Assembly (NCBI GenBank): GCA_019454045.1
Contig: SKCR01006514.1
Span: 496,001 to 560,000 of the forward strand
DNA: 64,000 nucleotides
Reading direction: 5' to 3'
Source: Zanthoxylum bungeanum
Lineage: Eukaryota; Streptophyta; Magnoliopsida; Sapindales; Rutaceae
Shown here piece by piece: positions 34,215 to 44,583 of this stretch. The notes beneath the pieces are model-generated. The model saw nothing but the letters and a program-made list of their open reading frames with translations, was not told where the DNA came from and did no database searches. Positions within the stretch are counted from its first letter, which is position 1, and each line of letters begins with the position of its first letter. Both the position numbers and the translations under genes were made by a program.

Positions 34215-37200
34215 GTGGCTGAACGCATTGAGCTATCTTGCTATTGGACTCCCCTGGGCTGTTTAAAAGCTGGGCCTCACGATTCCTATTGGTCCTTTTG
34301 TATTTTTTTCCAGCCACTTTTGGCTTTAATTATGGGCGAGCAATACCAGGGACAGTTGAATGCTGAAAAGAAGAAGCGAGTAGAGGGGCCTAGTGTGGAG
34401 TCATTAAATAAAAAGGTTCAATGACTCATAAGAACACAACTGACCAGGAGGATATGATGCGAAAAATATTTCCCAGGTATGATTTTATGATGATATTGTA
34501 AATCAAAGATGTAGAAATATCAGCTTTTAACTCATATTGTATGTTGCTTTTGAAGGTTATTTGTGAATCGATACCGAGACATCGATCCAAGTATTCAAAT
34601 GTCATGCATATAATCTCTTGGTGTGTGGATTTTGTCGTATCCATCATTCTTCTTGCAGGATCTATACTTGAAATATCTTGGATGGACGCTGAATGATAAA
34701 GTAATGTTTTTTTCCTTGAGTTTCAAATGTATATTTGTTTCTTCATGCTGCATGAAAATCTAATTTGCTTCTTTTCATATTGATGCATCTAAAGAGTGCT
34801 AATGTCAGAAAATCCTCCGTCCTTGCGCTACAAAATCTTTATGAGGTGGATGATAATGCGCCAACTCTTGGTCTATTTACTGAGAGATTCTCCAATCGTA
34901 TGATTGAACTTGCTGATGATATTCATGTTTCAGTGGCTGTATGTGCTATAGGACTTGTGAAACAATTACTTTGGTAATCCCTAAAGATTTCTCCCAACCT
35001 CAATTATGTCAATTGCTGAATGTTTGTGCAATGGCTTGAGTATTGAAAGTGGATCTTGCACCCTCTTCCAGACATCAGCTCCTACCTGATGATGACTTGG
35101 GTCCATGATATGATTTGCTTATTGATGATCCACCAGAAATTAGGTGTGCCATTGGGGAACTAGTGTATGATCACCTGATTGCTCAAAAATTTAATAGCTC
35201 TCAATTAGACTCGAAAGGTTCCATTTCTTCTTAGAATTCATCCTTAACATGTTTGGTTAATAAATATGTTGATACTTGATAGAGAGCTCATGCTGTGACA
35301 TTGTTCTTTCCAGGCAAGGACGATGATTCTTCTGAGGTCCACCTGTTCAGAATGTTGCAAATATTAAGGGAGTTTTCAGCAGATCCAATTTTAAGTATTT
35401 ATGTCATCGATGATGTTTGGGAGTACTTGAAGGCCAAAAAAAGAATTGGGTTTGGGTTTGTAGAAGCAAAGGTAGATGATCCTGCTGAACCTGGCTACAC
35501 AACAGGCTTAGTCTTACGTTTTAAACAGGCAATTGGGTTGCATTGCAAAATTCTTATTTGAGCTTGTATTAAATGTACTTCAACCTGTAGTGCAACCAAC
35601 CTGGGCTAGTTGATTGAAGATGATGTTAGACCGAACAACTTTTATCTAAGTTTGGGTTAGACCGAGTCTTGGGAAGCTTTTTGGCTTTAAAAGTTAGATT
35701 TAGCTGTCTTTCGGGGGAAAAACCAGTTAGGTTTAGCTAACTTTCAACCAGATCCATCCTGCCCTGTTCTGATAGCTTTGAGAATCTATTGCTTATAAAT
35801 TTCTAAAACATTTGGAGAAAAAAACTGCTATACAGTAGTTAGTTGCCAAATGGAAGTACTAAAACTATAGAAGATCAAAGTTAGGTAGTTTTTACTGATT
35901 TGTACTTCATGTAAAATGTTTCCTGTTGATTAAAACATAATTCTTCATTCACAGTATTGGAAGTGTATAATCTCCAGCTCTTGTATGAGAATCCGTTGAT
36001 TGAGCTTAGTGATGTTGATGGAACAAACTTGATCAGACTACTATCTGCATCTGTCAAAAAGGCTGTTGGAGAGAGGATTGTTCCTGCTTCCGAAAAACCG
36101 AAAGCAATATTACAAGAAAGCTCAAAAGGTTTGTAATTCCTTAGCTTTATTTTTTTTATTCATTTTTTTTGGTTTGGTGATTTTTTGACTGATAATATTA
36201 CATTTCTTCTTATTTTCAATTTTGATCACTTGTTTTATATACATTAGAAGAGAAGGTGTTAAGTATGATTGTAGGCGTTGGCATGTAACTATATGGTGTT
36301 TTTTTTAAGAAAAATAGTTTGGGGTTTACTGTTTCAGTTGATATAGAAGAAATCTTTATACATGAATATTTTTAATCAAACATCTTTTTGATTTTATGTT
36401 GAATGATTGTAGAAGTATAAAATCACATCGAGTTAAAAACATCCGGGGGGGGGGGGGGGGGTCAAGTCATGATTCTATCTATGCAACTGCATACTGTAAT
36501 CTCACGTATACTTTGTTGATATTTTCTTATTTGTACCTGTACCAGTAAATTGTCTTCTCAGAAAATGACTTTTCGTGCCACTTTAAAGACCATTTTTTAA
36601 TTCTGTTTAAATCTTCAGGAAGTATTTGAAAACAACAAATGGAGATAGCTGTTGCCATGATGAAGAACTATCCTCTTCTATTGCTTAAATTTATGGCTGA
36701 CAAGGCAAAAGTGCCTTCATTAGTTGAGATTATCATACACATGAATCTTGAGCTTTATTCTTTGAAGAGACAGGAGCAGATGGGTTACAGAATTGCTTGT
36801 CAATTCAAGTTATTAGTTTCTATTTACATCCTTGATCATAGTGATTTTACTTTTTATTTTTGCAGATTTTTAAAACCATCCTTCAGCTTATCAAAGATTC
36901 ATTTTTTAAGCATGGAGAAAAAGGAGGCGCTAAGATCTTGTGTAAAAGCTATTAAGTTTTGTTCCGCAGAGAGTCAAGGAGGGCTGCAAGATTTTGCCCG
37001 CAATAAATTAAAGGATATTGAAGATAAGCTTATTGCTAAGCTTGAATCTGCAATCAAAGCAGTTTTGGTAAGCTCTACTTTGGCTATTTAAATTGACTGT
37101 GGGCCAAATAAGTAAAATGTGACAAGAGTGCATATCTGCAGGGTGGCGATGATGAATATTCGCTTATTGTAAATTTGAAAAGTTTATACGAGCTTCAGCT

Positions 37201-40200
37201 GTCAAAGGCTGTGCCAATTGAAAGCCTGTATGAAGATCTTGTCATGGTTCTCCGTAATTTCAGAAACTTGGATAATGAGGTATGCAAAATGCCAATGATA
37301 AAATACTGATGCATTTTGTTTTTCATTCCCCTCTTCATTACACTTGTTTCACACATGCTCATGCTTGATCAGGTGGTCAGTTTTCTGCTCCTCAATATGT
37401 ATTTATCTCTAGTGTGGTCTCTTCACAATATTATAAATGCTGAAACTGTCTGAAGCATCCTTAGCTTCTCTCCTGCTGAAACGCAATACTTTGTTTGAGG
37501 AGCTTGAGTACGTGCTTAATATCTCTTCTGAAGTTGATGAAGGGAGTAGAGTTGGAAATCAGCTAGCTCGCAGAGTAAGCAGTTTGTACCCTGATTCATG
37601 AATGTCAACTACAGGAATTATGTTAATATCTTTTTCACTGAATTTTATAATAATTGACCTAATGATGTCTATGATGTGCCTCAGGTTTGTACTATACTTG
37701 CAGAGATGTGGTTTTTGTTCAGAATGAAAAAAATTTCTTCAACAAAGCTGGGGAGTTGAGGATATTGTCCAGATATACCTGTTCTTCAAAAGTTTTGGAA
37801 ACTTTGTGAACAACAGCTCAATATCTCAGGTAAATTTTCTTTATTTGTCATCTGGTGCTAGTATTTGATATTTTAGATTGTTTTGGCGTGATTTGGTGGT
37901 GTAGGGTTCAAGATCTCACATTGAGGTCCTGAATTCGAATCCATGAAGTGCGTTTCTTGTAAGAGCCTGGACAGCCGGAGGTTTTACCAGCTCCACTTAA
38001 GCCCAGAATGGGTGGTTTGGCGGCGGGGTTTCCAACGATTCCAAAAAAAAAGAAGTAATGTTTATCTGTGCGATATCTCAGGTTTATGGCATTTTAAAGA
38101 GTTCATACCTTGATGAAGCCTGATTGACTGATCTGATTACCCCCTATATGTCGTGTTGAGTGCTCACATAGGATTATTTTGTAAATTTACTTTCAATTTG
38201 TATATCACAGATGAGTAGAAGATGAAGATGTGAACAAAGAGTATATTGAAGAGACAAATAGAAATGCTATCATGATTGCTGCTGCAAAGTTGATTGCAAC
38301 TAATACAGTGCCGAAGGTGAGAAGCAAGATATTTATAACATTTTCTGCGAGGAAATGTACACTTTTGAGGAAAAAAACTCATATGGAGTCGAATTTGTCC
38401 GTACTATTTGAGCAAAGGGTTGTCTGCCACTCTCCACTGTCTCTTCTTTTCTATCTGTGGGTAATTGGTGGGGGGGGGGGGGGGGTTGGTTTGGATATTT
38501 TGTGTGATCTATTGGCTTGTGATTACAGTCTCTCATGTTTGGCCTATTTACTTATTATCTTTTGTTTCAACTCTCTCCATATGTATTTATATGCTGCAAC
38601 TGTGAATGCAGGAGTATCTTGGTCCAGAGATCATTTCTCATTTTGTGATGCATGGAGCGTATGTGGCAGAGATTGTTAAGCATCTGATCACTGTTCTGAA
38701 AAAAAAAAGATGGTGATATCCCCACCATATTTTTAGAAGCCTTGAAAAGAGTAGGGCTGATGACTGATGACCTTTTGTTTTTTTACTTTTGAAGAGAGGG
38801 TGGTTAAAAATGGGGAATTGAATTCAGTAAGAAAATGTCTGACCTTTTGTGTGCTACTTATTGTTATGTGCTAATTTGTACTTCTTATCTATTACCTTTT
38901 GACATGTTTATTCCCATGTGTTATTCATCTTCTTATTTTACAAATAAAACAAGATTAAGGCAATGGCATTTGTCAGTCTAAAACAGCATGTCTGTGTAAG
39001 TTTTAGTTTGCTAACTTGACCTTGTTGCTTGAACTGACTACTGACCATTCCAAATGTTCTGGAGTGTATGATTTTCTTACTTCTCACTTTTCCACAATAA
39101 TTTATTCATTAATTGTGGACAATTGAGAGGAAATGTTACAATATAATGAAAGATATTTCAGAGGAAATTTAACTAGATAAGAAAATTCGTTTGGATTCAT
39201 CCTTTTAGATCCACTTATGGATGAATATTTGTCAGCAACATTTGTTAGGAAGCAGAATGCAAAAATCTTCTGTTAATATCTTCTGTATTGCATGTTGGAT
39301 GGGCATTTTTGTGTGTAAATCTGTCTGATATAAATTTTGCCTCATTTTGGATTTAAATAGGCCTACCAATGGTATGCAATGGAAATTTCCAGAAGTGATG
39401 ATAAGTCCTTGTCAGAGAAGTCTTTTGTAGATTGCAAGGAGCTGGCTTCTCGACTTTCAGGAACATTTATGGGTGCTGCTAGGAATAAGCATAGATCAGA
39501 CATCTTAAAAATTGTCAAGGAAGGTATTGAATATTGATTATGCATTTCTGGATGCGCCAAAACAGCTCTCTTTTTTGGAAGGCGCTGTGCTTCATTTTGT
39601 CTCCAAACTTCCCACACCTGATATCCTGTATATTTAAGAGTTTTTCTTCTGATACATCATAAATCTATCTCTTTGTTATTCAACCCTAGTGTATCATTTA
39701 GTACTTTCTTATTTTGATTGTAGTCTAAACGATGTCCAAAATGGAACTGAGAATGTGAACATGGATGAAGATCCCAGTGGTTGGAGACCCTTTAAATCGT
39801 TTGTTGAAACTTTACGTGAAAAATATACAAAGAATGAAGGAATTCAAGGTAACCATTGTATTCTCCACTTCCATTTAGTCTCTTGTTCTTGCGGATCTAA
39901 AGTGAAAGTTTGATGATTTGTTTCAAGTCCTCTTATTAGCCTCTTCTTTTTCTAACTTGTATTCAGATTCCACCCTTTTCCCCCTCTTCTTTTGCATCCC
40001 TTTCTTTCACATTTAAGGACTATCAAATAAACGGTTCCTTTATGCTGGGTGGGGATCAAAATAAATTTCGAAATAGCATGGGGGATGATACTTGGCTCTT
40101 GGCAAGAGTACCAAGTACCAACTATCTTGAATGACAATTGCTGCATTTTGTTTGGACTAAAACATTGTTAAAAAAAATGGTTTAATCTTTCAGTTTGCTT

Positions 40201-40620
40201 ACCTACTGTGTTGAAAAAAAGGCTGCTCTTGAGCTCATCTTCCTATAACATATCCTTCTCATTTATCGGAATCTGGCACTAGTCTTTAAGATCGTGATTG
40301 ATAGCTAACATGGTTTATTTGTTGCAGACGAGAAAGAAAGGGTTACTAAAAGACGTAAAGGACGTCCAGGAAAGAAGCATAATATTGAGGGAAAGAGACT
40401 GTTCGATGAAAACAGTTCTAGTGAAGAAGAAGATTTGATTAATACCTCAGACCAGGAAGTTGCGGTAGAAGAAGAGAAGCAATATGAGGAGGAAGATGAG
40501 GATGACACTCCTTTGATACAGTCAGTTAGGTCATCAACCAAAATGAGGGCATTGAGAGTTTTGCGGGAGGAAATTAGAGTCCAGACAAAGACTGGAACTT
40601 CTGTAAGAACGTCAGGTATG
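34215..40620 (+). pseudogene. SCC3: SCC3 (cohesin STAG/SA subunit), 5'-truncated and decayed
   Basis: Exon-like blocks in the correct order cover roughly the C-terminal two thirds of plant SCC3: LNAEKKKRVEGPSVESLNKK (~34350), the LFVNRYRDID block (34557), APTLGLFTERFSNRM (34859), HLFRMLQILREFS (~35340), NLIRLLSASVKKAVGERIVP (~36025), MADKAKVPSLVEII (~36690), LQDFARNKLKDIEDK (~36985), LQLSKAVPIESLYEDL (~37195), NKEYIEETNRNA (~38238), GPEIISHF (~38625), EDPSGWRPF (~39765) and an acidic tail with KRRKGRPGKK (~40345). Splice sites are often kept. Breaks include CAA to TAA at 34611, a one-base loss near 34415, an extra base near 36925, a 2-bp loss near 37456 and an insertion near 39528. The N-terminal third is absent: UTP15 upstream sequence abuts it. 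SCC3 holds sister chromatids together in cohesin; this copy cannot make it. Confidence 0.9.
37883..38051 (+). mobile_element. SINE copy 6, in an SCC3 pseudogene intron
   Basis: Well preserved: GATTTGGTGGTGTAGGGTTC head, GAATTCGAATCC B-box region, CTTGTAAGAGCCTGGACAGC body, TTTCCAACGATTCC then A-tail. It lies in the intron between the VLQKFWKLCE exon and the NKEYIEETN exon. No unambiguous target duplication seen. Confidence 0.9.
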
Positions 40621-41070
40621 AAATACAATTATTCTCTGCCAGGAATTTACTTGATTGTCATATATGTTCAGAAAAATGTCTATAAAACTGTGCAGAACAA
40701 TCTATGATGCAACTCTGATCAACCAAATGTGATTAGACAGTTGTTGTATTTTATCTTTCTTGATTTCTTCTGGTTATTCCAGTTGGCCCGATTTCTATCC
40801 ACTAAACTAATTAGTGTTTTACCGTGCAGGGGGAATCCGGCTAACAATGTAATTATCTGCACGCCTGTATGTATTATAACGGCACAGGGGGTATTGATCA
40901 TAGAAGAAACTAGAAAGGTTTTAGAACATTATTCCTTTTTTGTACATGTCTCCTTCAGGAGTTGAAGGTTCATAATGATACTGAAAACTTCAGCTTGGGA
41001 TCTTGTTTATCTAAGTGATTGATGCTCATAAGTCGCCCTAGATTTGGCTGGGTTCACTGCATCTTCTTGC

Positions 41071-41667
41071 TAGACAGTTGTGGCTTTCTCAGGCATAAAC
41101 TGCAGCTGCAGGGTGGAGAATTTTCTGGGTCATTAATGATCATCTTATTTGTATTCTCATTGGCAAATGTTGTAGGATTTGATCACATAATTTAAGCACA
41201 GCGATGTACTTAACATGACAAGATAAATTTTTAAAAATGGTCAGAAAGCAAATATATCACAAGCTCCATTCCCTCTTGTAGTACCAGAGTGGCCTGAAAA
41301 TCAATCAAATATTTTAAATTCGAGGGAGAGAGAGGAAGAGAGATGAGTTAATCAAGGGAGAAAGCAAAATTCCATTTGGAAAAAAATTATTGTTAGAGAG
41401 TTGTGGCTTTCTGAGGCATAAACTGCAGCTGAGGGTGGAGAATTTTCTGGGTCATTAATGATCATCTTATTTATATTCTCATTGGCAAATGCTGTAGGAT
41501 TGATCACATAATTAAAGCACAGTGATGTACTTAACATAACTGCAAACATTATGTCTGAATTTACAGAATGTCAAGATGAATTTTAAAAAATGGTCAGAAA
41601 GCAAATATATCACAAGCTCCATTCCCTTTTGTAGTACTAGAGTGGCCTGAAAATCAATCAAATACTT
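41071..41667 (+). repeat. Two-copy direct duplication at the 3' end of the SCC3 pseudogene
   Basis: About 41071-41312 and 41396-41667 are direct copies, sharing GTTGTGGCTTTCT, GGTGGAGAATTTTCTGGGTC and ATCACAAGCTCCATTCCC, with scattered changes and small indels. The second copy has a short extra stretch near 41550. They flank the start of the BSL1 fragment. Confidence 0.8.
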
Positions 41668-41723
41668 TGGCGACAGAATCAGCGAGGGAGGGAAATGTTG
41701 TAGATTTTGTTATTTGCTTCAAA

Positions 41724-42560
41724 ATTTTGCTTTCGATACTACCCAGAAACCATATGTCAGGCAGAGGTACTAGAATGCAAGTGCCAAAGCCTTTTAAATT
41801 TTTAATAATCTTCATTCTAAGATCTTACAGAATTTCTTTACAGGTATGCTACAGATGGCATGTTTTTGCTTTGTGGTGGAAGGGACTCCTCTGGTGCGGT
41901 ATGGACAAATAATGCAGCCAATTGACATTTCCATACCCATTACATTTATGGTTCAAATTTTGTCATGAATAATGCATGCCTGATTGAAAGGAAAACGTAA
42001 CATTTATGCGAACACAAAACATATCTGTAGGTTCTCACAATCAAATGAAAAAAAAATGGTGTTATATGGTTATTACATGCAATACTATATATCCAATAGT
42101 CAGAATTCTAATACTGATAGGCAATCTTTCTATTTTGTATTCTATTTTCATTGATTGTGTGTGTTTATCCACGGCCAATGGTAGATGCTTATGGGTGGCT
42201 CATGCGTAGCGTAGGAATGGTCAATGGGAGTGGACCTGGTGTGGCTCCTTCGCCAAGATATCAACATGCTGGCTGCTGCAGTAAGTTAGGGATATATCCT
42301 GGAGGCCATAGTTATTAAATTGTTCCTGTCAAATTTAGTGTTAAATTCCTCATTCAGTGCATTATCGTTTGAAAGCAGTCACTGGGATTTTGGGAAGATA
42401 GTAGTATTATTAGCATATTTCTGTCACCATTACTGGTCTGGTTCCAAAGTAAATCAATCTTAGTTTAAGTTATGTGACTACACCAAATTCAGAAGGACCA
42501 GATAGTCCATCTGGGGGCCTGAGGTTTTATTTCACGACTCTTTCTTTCTTGCCTAGCCTT
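41724..42560 (+). pseudogene. BSL1: BSL1 fragment with introns, opposite strand to the intact gene
   Basis: In order it carries a shortened exon 6 (CCCAGAAACCATATGTC at ~41742), part of intron 6, exon 7 with a deletion (GATGGCATGTTTTTGCTTTG, ~41856), intron 7, exon 8 with insertions (~42183-42284), part of intron 8, then a jump to the 3' end of exon 11 and its donor (~42490-42530). Because intron sequence is kept, it arose by DNA duplication and not retroposition. Deletions in exons 6-7 and between exons 8 and 11 make it non-functional. It lies on the plus strand between the SCC3 pseudogene and UTP15, about 8 kb from the intact minus-strand BSL1. Confidence 0.9.
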
Positions 42561-42712
42561 TTCTTTTAGTACAGCACCAAAATTTCCATTTAAACATTTT
42601 AAATACCCAAGCTAATTTCGGACCAAACAAACTTGCAAAACTTCCAAACAAAATTTTAAGCTGGTGAATAAATCACAAAGTACCTGATAAAACAAACAGA
42701 AAAGCTAATAAA

Positions 42713-44314
42713 TCATCTCCTCCCGGCAGTTCTTAGTAAAGGGGAGATTATACCCTGTATCTCTTGCATCGATTGTTGTATCCTTATCTCTTCCTCAACT
42801 GACCGCTTAAGATTTCTAATATGACCCTTCAATGCCTCACAATTTCTAATATCTTCAGCTCGCATCTCAAGTACCTTCTTCATCAAACCCATCAACAACC
42901 CTGAGTATCTAGGAGCTGTTGAATGCTTCTGCATGAAACTCAACAGCAACCCAAGCTCCTCGTTATCCAAATTTGAAACACATTTCAACAACTTCCTCCT
43001 CGCCACTAGCTCCTCCATGACAGCCACCACATGCTCCGGATTTTTACCATTTAACACAGACACCAATGCTTCCTTGTGCCTAAACTTCTTCAGCAACTTA
43101 TCATGCTCTCCCAATTTCAACTTCTTTGGTCTCACAACCAAATAATCCCCTTCACTTGGCTTCTCACTTTGCCCTCTTTGAAAGTATCTGAAATACGTAG
43201 GCCTCATCATTGGCTTCTGAGTTTCTACTCTCCCTAAACTCCAAAAATTCTCTATTCCACTCTCCGCATTTTCCTTCTTCTTCCTCCTCCCAGCAAATAT
43301 AGTCCCATTTGATGTACCTATAACTCTAGTCATACAATCCGGTGAAAAGGCAACCGACATAAGAGGAGCCGGAAACCTCATAGAATGAGTAACCTTCATT
43401 TTCGCATAATCAAAAACCTTCATATAACCATCCAAAGCCACACTTAAAATCCTATACTGCATTGCCTCCTCTCCACTCTCACTCCCAACCCTCCCCACAC
43501 AAATCGACGTGACAGTTTTATTATGACTCTCCATTGAATACACCATCTTCCCTCCTCCAATCAAATCCCAAATCTTCACACTATTCCCACCCGCAGTCGC
43601 AATCAATCCACCAGAGGGCAAAAACATAACATCCTCAATTGGTTTCCCGTGATTCACTTCCATCACCGACTTCGAATTCTCAACTCTCACATCCCACAAC
43701 TTCACAGTATGATCATAAGACCCCGTAACAAACATATCCCCATTCACAGGAGAACAATCCCCACATCTAACATAATCCTTGTGTCCAAACAAATCCAATA
43801 CCACACTCTCCCCAACAACATCCCAATACTTAACAATACCATCATCACCACCAGACACTAAATGCAACTTATCAAGAAAAGGGTACTTAACAAAACGTAC
43901 CGGGCGGGCGTGGGACTTCAATCGACGAAGTGGGGTCCGACTTTTGACGTCGAAGACTTGAATAAGACCCGAGAGATCGGAGGCAGCGAGGAGTGCGCCG
44001 TCGGGGCGGAACGAAGAGCAGGTCACAACGTCTTTGAAGGAGGAGACGGCAGAGTGTTTCTCGAGAGTTTGTGAGTTAAACAGAGTGAGGGAAGCTGAGT
44101 GGGCGACGGCGAAGAGATTAGGCGGAGTCTCAGAGAAGGAGATTGAATTGATTGAAGAGACGAGATTAGGGATTTGGTGGGGTTTAAACGAGGACCAGTA
44201 CTTGGATTCTGGGGTTTGTGAAAGGGTTCTGGGTTTTGGTTTCAGTTTGGGTTTTACTGGGAAGCTTTTGGAGATTATCATTTTGGAGGATCGGGTGTCG
44301 TCTGCGATTGTCAT
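42713..44314 (-). CDS. UTP15: UTP15/SLOW WALKER1-like U3 snoRNP WD40 protein
   Basis: A single-exon 533-aa protein starts at ATG 44314. The basic N-terminus (residues 1-45, FPVKPKLKPKPRTLSQTPES) leads into WYSSFKPHQ-type sequence typical of UTP15. WD40 repeats span roughly residues 65-330, with clear units such as HLVSGGDDGIVKYWDV and MFVTGSYDHTVKLWDV. The UTP15 C-terminal domain covers about 370-520 (HKEALVSVLNGKNPEHVVAV, LLSFMQKHSTAPRYSGLLMG). The protein is a component of the SSU processome (t-UTP group) needed for pre-rRNA transcription and 18S processing in the nucleolus; Arabidopsis SWA1 is needed for female gametogenesis. It is the intact one of two copies here and stands in the NPL4-SCC3-SWA1 order known from Arabidopsis. 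A 7-bp repeat and a telo-box lie just upstream. Confidence 0.96.
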   Translation of the reverse strand: MTIADDTRSSKMIISKSFPVKPKLKPKPRTLSQTPESKYWSSFKPHQIPNLVSSINSISFSETPPNLFAVAHSASLTLFNSQTLEKHSAVSSFKDVVTCSSFRPDGALLAASDLSGLIQVFDVKSRTPLRRLKSHARPVRFVKYPFLDKLHLVSGGDDGIVKYWDVVGESVVLDLFGHKDYVRCGDCSPVNGDMFVTGSYDHTVKLWDVRVENSKSVMEVNHGKPIEDVMFLPSGGLIATAGGNSVKIWDLIGGGKMVYSMESHNKTVTSICVGRVGSESGEEAMQYRILSVALDGYMKVFDYAKMKVTHSMRFPAPLMSVAFSPDCMTRVIGTSNGTIFAGRRKKKENAESGIENFWSLGRVETQKPMMRPTYFRYFQRGQSEKPSEGDYLVVRPKKLKLGEHDKLLKKFRHKEALVSVLNGKNPEHVVAVMEELVARRKLLKCVSNLDNEELGLLLSFMQKHSTAPRYSGLLMGLMKKVLEMRAEDIRNCEALKGHIRNLKRSVEEEIRIQQSMQEIQGIISPLLRTAGRR

Positions 44315-44325
44315 TGTTGAAGCTG

Positions 44326-44367
44326 GTGAAGCGTGAAGCGTGAAGCGTGAAGCGTGAAGCGTGAAGC
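44326..44367 (-). repeat. Six-copy 7-bp repeat in the UTP15 5' UTR
   Basis: GTGAAGC is repeated six times without interruption, beginning 12 bp upstream of the UTP15 ATG. The pseudogene copy lacks it, so the expansion is specific to the intact copy (or was lost in the other). Confidence 0.9.
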
Positions 44368-44374
44368 CTGGATG

Positions 44375-44383
44375 TTAGGGTTT
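44375..44383 (-). promoter_or_regulatory. Telo-box upstream of UTP15
   Basis: TTAGGGTTT (AAACCCTAA on the coding strand) lies about 61 bp before the ATG. Telo-boxes are enriched in plant promoters of ribosome-biogenesis genes, in line with the UTP15 function. Confidence 0.6.
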
Positions 44384-44417
44384 TGTGGTTTGTGAAGCTT
44401 GAAGAAGGTTTTTATTA

Positions 44418-44583
44418 ATTCGTGGTTTGGGTATTTTGTTTCTGAAAAATAACACTTTTATAGCTTGTTTTTGCAGAAATAAAATTTTTAATCTTTATTG
44501 TTGGTTTGGGTATTTTGTTTCTGAAAAATAACACTTTTTATAGCCTATTTTTTTAGAAATGTCAATTTTTAATCTTTATTGTA
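44418..44583. repeat. Two-copy ~84-bp direct duplication
   Basis: Two adjacent copies share TGGTTTGGGTATTTTGTTTC and GAAAAATAACACTTTT, with small differences, directly upstream of the UTP15 promoter. They could be part of its distal regulatory region. Confidence 0.8.

Noticed and set aside
34765..40707. Individual open frames within SCC3 exons as separate small genes
   Set aside because: They are exon pieces of one decayed gene in order, joined by recognisable splice sites but broken by frameshifts and stops.
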